DNA of 64,000 bases from an uncultured Lachnobacterium sp. (GTDB taxonomy: Bacteria > Bacillota > Clostridia > Lachnospirales > Lachnospiraceae), in contig CALAST010000004.1 in assembly GCA_937889225.1 (NCBI GenBank), forward strand, positions 1 to 64,000, read 5' to 3'. This document shows, in pieces, positions 61,533-64,000 of the stretch (the first letter of the stretch is position 1; the number at the start of each line of letters is the position of its first letter). A program made the position numbers and the translations under genes. Under the pieces are notes generated by a model. That model worked only from the letters and a program-made list of their open reading frames with translations. It made no database searches and was not told where the DNA came from.

Positions 61533-62160
61533 TCCGGTATTTATTGATGTAGGGGCAAGAATTGGTGTTTCAGCTTTCTGTGATTACTTTGAACAATTTG
61601 GTCTGATGAGTAAAACCGGTATTGATTTACCGGGAGAAGCCTCTACGATTATGCATAAAGAAGAAAATATAGGTCCGGTAGAACTTGCCACTATTTCATT
61701 TGGGCAGTCATTTCAGATTTCCCCAATACAGCTTGCTACTACGGTATCTTCTTTAATTAATGGGGGAACAAGAATTACGCCTCATTTTGGAGTATCCATA
61801 TCGGATAGTGAGGGAAATCTTGTAGAAACCTTTGAATATGAATCCAGAGAAGGTATTTGCTCCGAAGAAACTTCTGCAACGCTTAGAAGTTTGCTCGAAC
61901 AAGTAGTTTCAGAAGGTTCTGGAAATAAAGCATATGTGGAAGGTTATCAGATTGGCGGAAAAACAGCTACCTCGCAAACCTTGCCTCGTTCTTTGAATAA
62001 ATATATTTCTTCTTTTTTGGGATTTGCACCAGCAGATGAGCCGGAGATTTTAGTATTAGTCATTATCAATAATCCGCAAGGAACTTATTATGGTGGAACA
62101 ATTGCAGCACCGATTGCACAGGAAATTTTTGAAAATATTTTGCCATATATGGAAGACTAG
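61522..62160 (+). pseudogene. spoVD: spoVD 3' part (interrupted sporulation penicillin-binding protein gene)
   Basis: Codes for NSCNPVFIDVGARIGVSAF to the C-terminus, including the transpeptidase landmarks GIDLPGEA, ISFGQSFQISPIQL and a third active-site motif GGKTATSQ, where KTG is KTA. An ATG at 61483 in the element opens the frame but those residues are not PBP-like. There is no PASTA domain, so the restored protein is shorter (571 aa) than B. subtilis SpoVD. The part cannot fold alone as it lacks Ser306. Confidence 0.88.
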
Positions 62161-62295
62161 TGAAAACGAGGAGCTGTTATTTACAATGAAACTAAGTGAA
62201 TCAGGTCAGGAAGCACAGTTCCATTGGATGATTTTATGTTTGATTTTGGATAGTAATTATAAATTAGTATATAATCCATGATTTGAAAAAATAAG

Positions 62296-62339
62296 AATAG
62301 ATAGTATGAACGCTATATAATCATACTATCTATTTTTTG
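62296..62339 (+). terminator. Rho-independent terminator after spoVD
   Basis: AATAGATAGTATGA pairs with TCATACTATCTATT, then TTTT. A second hairpin, GTTACTG...CAGTAAC with TTTTTTTT (62371-62409), follows and may reinforce it. Confidence 0.9.
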
Positions 62340-62422
62340 TTACTTTGTTTCGCAAATGGATTTTTACTCGTTACTGGATACGGAGTGTACAGTAACCATT
62401 TTTTTTATATTTCAAGAAAAAG

Positions 62423-62451
62423 TTGACAAAAAATCTTTGCATATTTATTAT
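62423..62451 (+). promoter_or_regulatory. Promoter of minCD
   Basis: TTGACA at 62423-62428, a 17-nt spacer and TATTAT at 62446-62451, 44 bp before the minC start. Confidence 0.8.
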
Positions 62452-62495
62452 GTATAAAGTACAATGTCATAAGAAGATGTTTTTTGGAGGGGAAT

Positions 62496-63257
62496 ATGTC
62501 ACAGCATGTCGTAATAAAGCATAATAGGTATGGAATAGAACTGGTTTTGAACGACAAAATCTCGTTTGAGGAATTGTTGTCATTTATCATTGAGAAATTT
62601 AAATCTTCAAGTGAATTTTTTAAGGATGCGAAACTGGCAATTGCATTTAAAGGTAGGAAGCTTTCAGAAAAGCAAATGTTAGAGATTGTAGATGCCATTA
62701 TGGCAAATACCTCGATTCAGATTACCTGTATTATGGAAAATAATACGGAATTGGAACAAGCGATGAAAGCACGTATGGATGCATACAATGAAGAATTGCT
62801 TGCATGCCTGAAAAGAGAAGAACCGGTCGTTTATTCGGAAGAAATGTATGCACAATATCAAGGCGGGCAGTCTATCATTTCTGATTTTTATATAGGAAAT
62901 TTGCGTTCCGGACAGGTGTTGGAATGTGCTTCAAGCGTAACATTGGTTGGAGATGTAAATCCGGGAGCAAAAATTATCTCCGAAGGCAATATTGTAGTGC
63001 TGGGTGCTTTAAAAGGAAATGCACATGCAGGGGTAGCAGGCAATGATAATTGTTTTATTTTTGCCCTTGATATGAGCCCGATACAGTTACAAGTAGGGCA
63101 ATATTATGCGAAAAGTCCGGACAAAGAAGTGGTAAAAAAGAAATTCGGAAGAAAAATAAAAGAAAACACGGAAGGATACAGCCCGAAAATTGCGACAGCA
63201 AGAGAAGGAAATATTTATATAGAACCAATGAAAAAAGGGTGTTTGGATAGCTTATAG
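62496..63257 (+). CDS. minC: Septum-site-determining protein MinC
   Basis: 253 residues: an N-terminal domain (about 1-100) that in MinC blocks FtsZ polymers, and the C-terminal beta-helix (about 140-225) with LRSGQVLECASSVTLVGDVNPG, AKIISEGNIVVLGALKG and HAGVAGN, which binds MinD. GGAGGGG precedes the ATG. It is followed 22 nt later by minD. It has its own promoter, so the interruption of spoVD should not affect it. Confidence 0.93.
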   Translation: MSQHVVIKHNRYGIELVLNDKISFEELLSFIIEKFKSSSEFFKDAKLAIAFKGRKLSEKQMLEIVDAIMANTSIQITCIMENNTELEQAMKARMDAYNEELLACLKREEPVVYSEEMYAQYQGGQSIISDFYIGNLRSGQVLECASSVTLVGDVNPGAKIISEGNIVVLGALKGNAHAGVAGNDNCFIFALDMSPIQLQVGQYYAKSPDKEVVKKKFGRKIKENTEGYSPKIATAREGNIYIEPMKKGCLDSL

Positions 63258-63279
63258 AATTTTAGGAGGAAGATAAAAA

Positions 63280-64000
63280 ATGAGTGAAGTAATTGTAATC
63301 ACATCCGGTAAAGGTGGCGTAGGAAAAACAACAACAACTGCAAACGTAGGTACAGGTTTGGCAATGTTAAATAAAAAAGTCGTTATGATTGATACCGATA
63401 TCGGTCTTAGAAACTTAGATGTTGTATTAGGATTGGAAAATCGTATTGTATATAATCTTGTAGATGTTATTGAAGGCAAATGTAAATTAAAACAGGCATT
63501 AATCAAACATAAAAAATATCCGGATTTATGTTTGCTCCCATCAGCACAAACAAGAGATAAAGATTCCGTAACGCCGGAACAGATGAAAGAACTGGTAGAA
63601 GAATTAAAGAAAGATTTTGATTATGTTCTTTTGGATTGTCCGGCAGGTATTGAGCAGGGATTCCGCAATGCAATTGCAGGAGCTGACAGAGCACTTGTTG
63701 TAACGACACCGGAAGTATCTGCGATTCGTGACGCAGACAGAATCGTAGGTTTATTAGAAGCAAATGAAATGAAACGAATTGACCTTATTATCAACCGAAT
63801 TCGTGTAGATATGGTAAAACGTGGCGATATGTTAAATGTTGGAGATGTATGCGATATTCTTTCCATTAATTTAATAGGTGTTGTACCGGATGATGAAAAT
63901 GTAGTTATCGCAACTAACCAAGGAGAACCGCTTGTAGACAGAGATTGTCTTGCTGGAAAAACGTTTAAAAATATATGCAGACGTGTGTTAGGAGAAGAAG
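63280..64000 (+). CDS. minD: Septum-site-determining ATPase MinD (partial, runs off the window)
   Basis: The first 240 residues of a ParA/MinD ATPase: deviant Walker A SGKGGVGKTTTTANVG, MIDTDIGLRNLDVVLGLEN, Walker B VLLDCPAGIEQGF and VVTTPEVSAIRDADR. It should drive MinC to the membrane and restrict division to midcell. TTAGGAGGA lies 8 nt before the ATG. The C-terminal amphipathic helix is outside the window. Confidence 0.95.
   Translation, partial: MSEVIVITSGKGGVGKTTTTANVGTGLAMLNKKVVMIDTDIGLRNLDVVLGLENRIVYNLVDVIEGKCKLKQALIKHKKYPDLCLLPSAQTRDKDSVTPEQMKELVEELKKDFDYVLLDCPAGIEQGFRNAIAGADRALVVTTPEVSAIRDADRIVGLLEANEMKRIDLIINRIRVDMVKRGDMLNVGDVCDILSINLIGVVPDDENVVIATNQGEPLVDRDCLAGKTFKNICRRVLGEE

Noticed and set aside
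62186..62281. 31-codon ORF after spoVD with GAGGAG upstream.
   Set aside because: Spacing to the ATG is 12 nt, no family is recognised, and its first bases resemble part of the intergenic repeat near 59143.

Overview
The window looks like a chromosome segment of a low-GC, spore-forming Clostridia member, most likely a Lachnospiraceae-type gut bacterium. The signs are AT-rich coding with AGGAGG-type ribosome binding sites, a cotJABC spore-coat operon, an rsmH-ftsL-pbpB-spoVD cluster followed by minCD, NfnAB, a NiaR-controlled nadABC operon, a thrS T-box leader, and a four-gene operon of conserved but uncharacterised Clostridia families. No rRNA, tRNA or CRISPR array was seen.

Layout. 0-5 kb: a Hanks-type kinase (- strand), a decayed PD-(D/E)XK fragment, then an ArsR / HMA metallochaperone / P1B-ATPase metal-efflux operon with a readable promoter-operator. 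4.5-10.5 kb: a 25-residue ORF, an AraC regulator divergent from a GH2 beta-galactosidase, and a GPH sugar symporter. 10.5-21.1 kb: a siroheme/Fe-S reductase, a ferredoxin, a Crp/Fnr regulator, nadA-nadB-nadC-niaR, an HD-GYP protein and nfnAB. 21.2-28.3 kb: the four-gene operon (very large helical protein, Hsp70/actin-like protein, TPR-like protein, membrane coiled-coil protein). 28.4-35.2 kb: a small ORF, an Xre regulator, a Wzy/O-antigen-ligase-like protein overlapping a penicillin-binding transpeptidase, and a leucine-rich-repeat surface protein. 35.3-41.3 kb: cotJABC, with cotJC split by an inserted element. 41.7-52.5 kb: gltX, a UvrD-like helicase, small proteins, a chemotaxis receptor, T-box-thrS, a DUF1540 protein and lgt. 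52.6-64 kb: rsmH, ftsL-like, pbpB, spoVD (split by a second element), minC and the start of minD.

The main result is that two sporulation genes are interrupted by two different elements, each encoding a large serine recombinase. cotJC (- strand) is split by about 4,954 bp (35728-40681) and spoVD by about 3,992 bp (57541-61532). In both cases, joining the host halves across a short direct repeat (GGT for cotJC, AATTCCTGTAA for spoVD) restores an uninterrupted, in-frame gene of family-typical sequence. Joining the two element ends in each case gives a phage-type attachment site with inverted arms around a 4-nt centre. In both elements the recombinase is preceded by a tiny ORF with a SHOCT-like helical motif, and sigma-E-like promoter sequences can be picked out upstream. 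This is the layout expected of skin-like elements, which interrupt a gene used only in the doomed mother cell and excise during sporulation. The cargo is unrelated: a decayed LRR gene and an AAA-ATPase/PD-(D/E)XK protein in one, a CPA2 antiporter in the other.

A second theme is a dispersed intergenic repeat: at least seven copies of a hairpin with a conserved 7-nt loop, most with a conserved linker and a second hairpin upstream. A related transposon-end-like hairpin also lies inside the thrS T-box leader.
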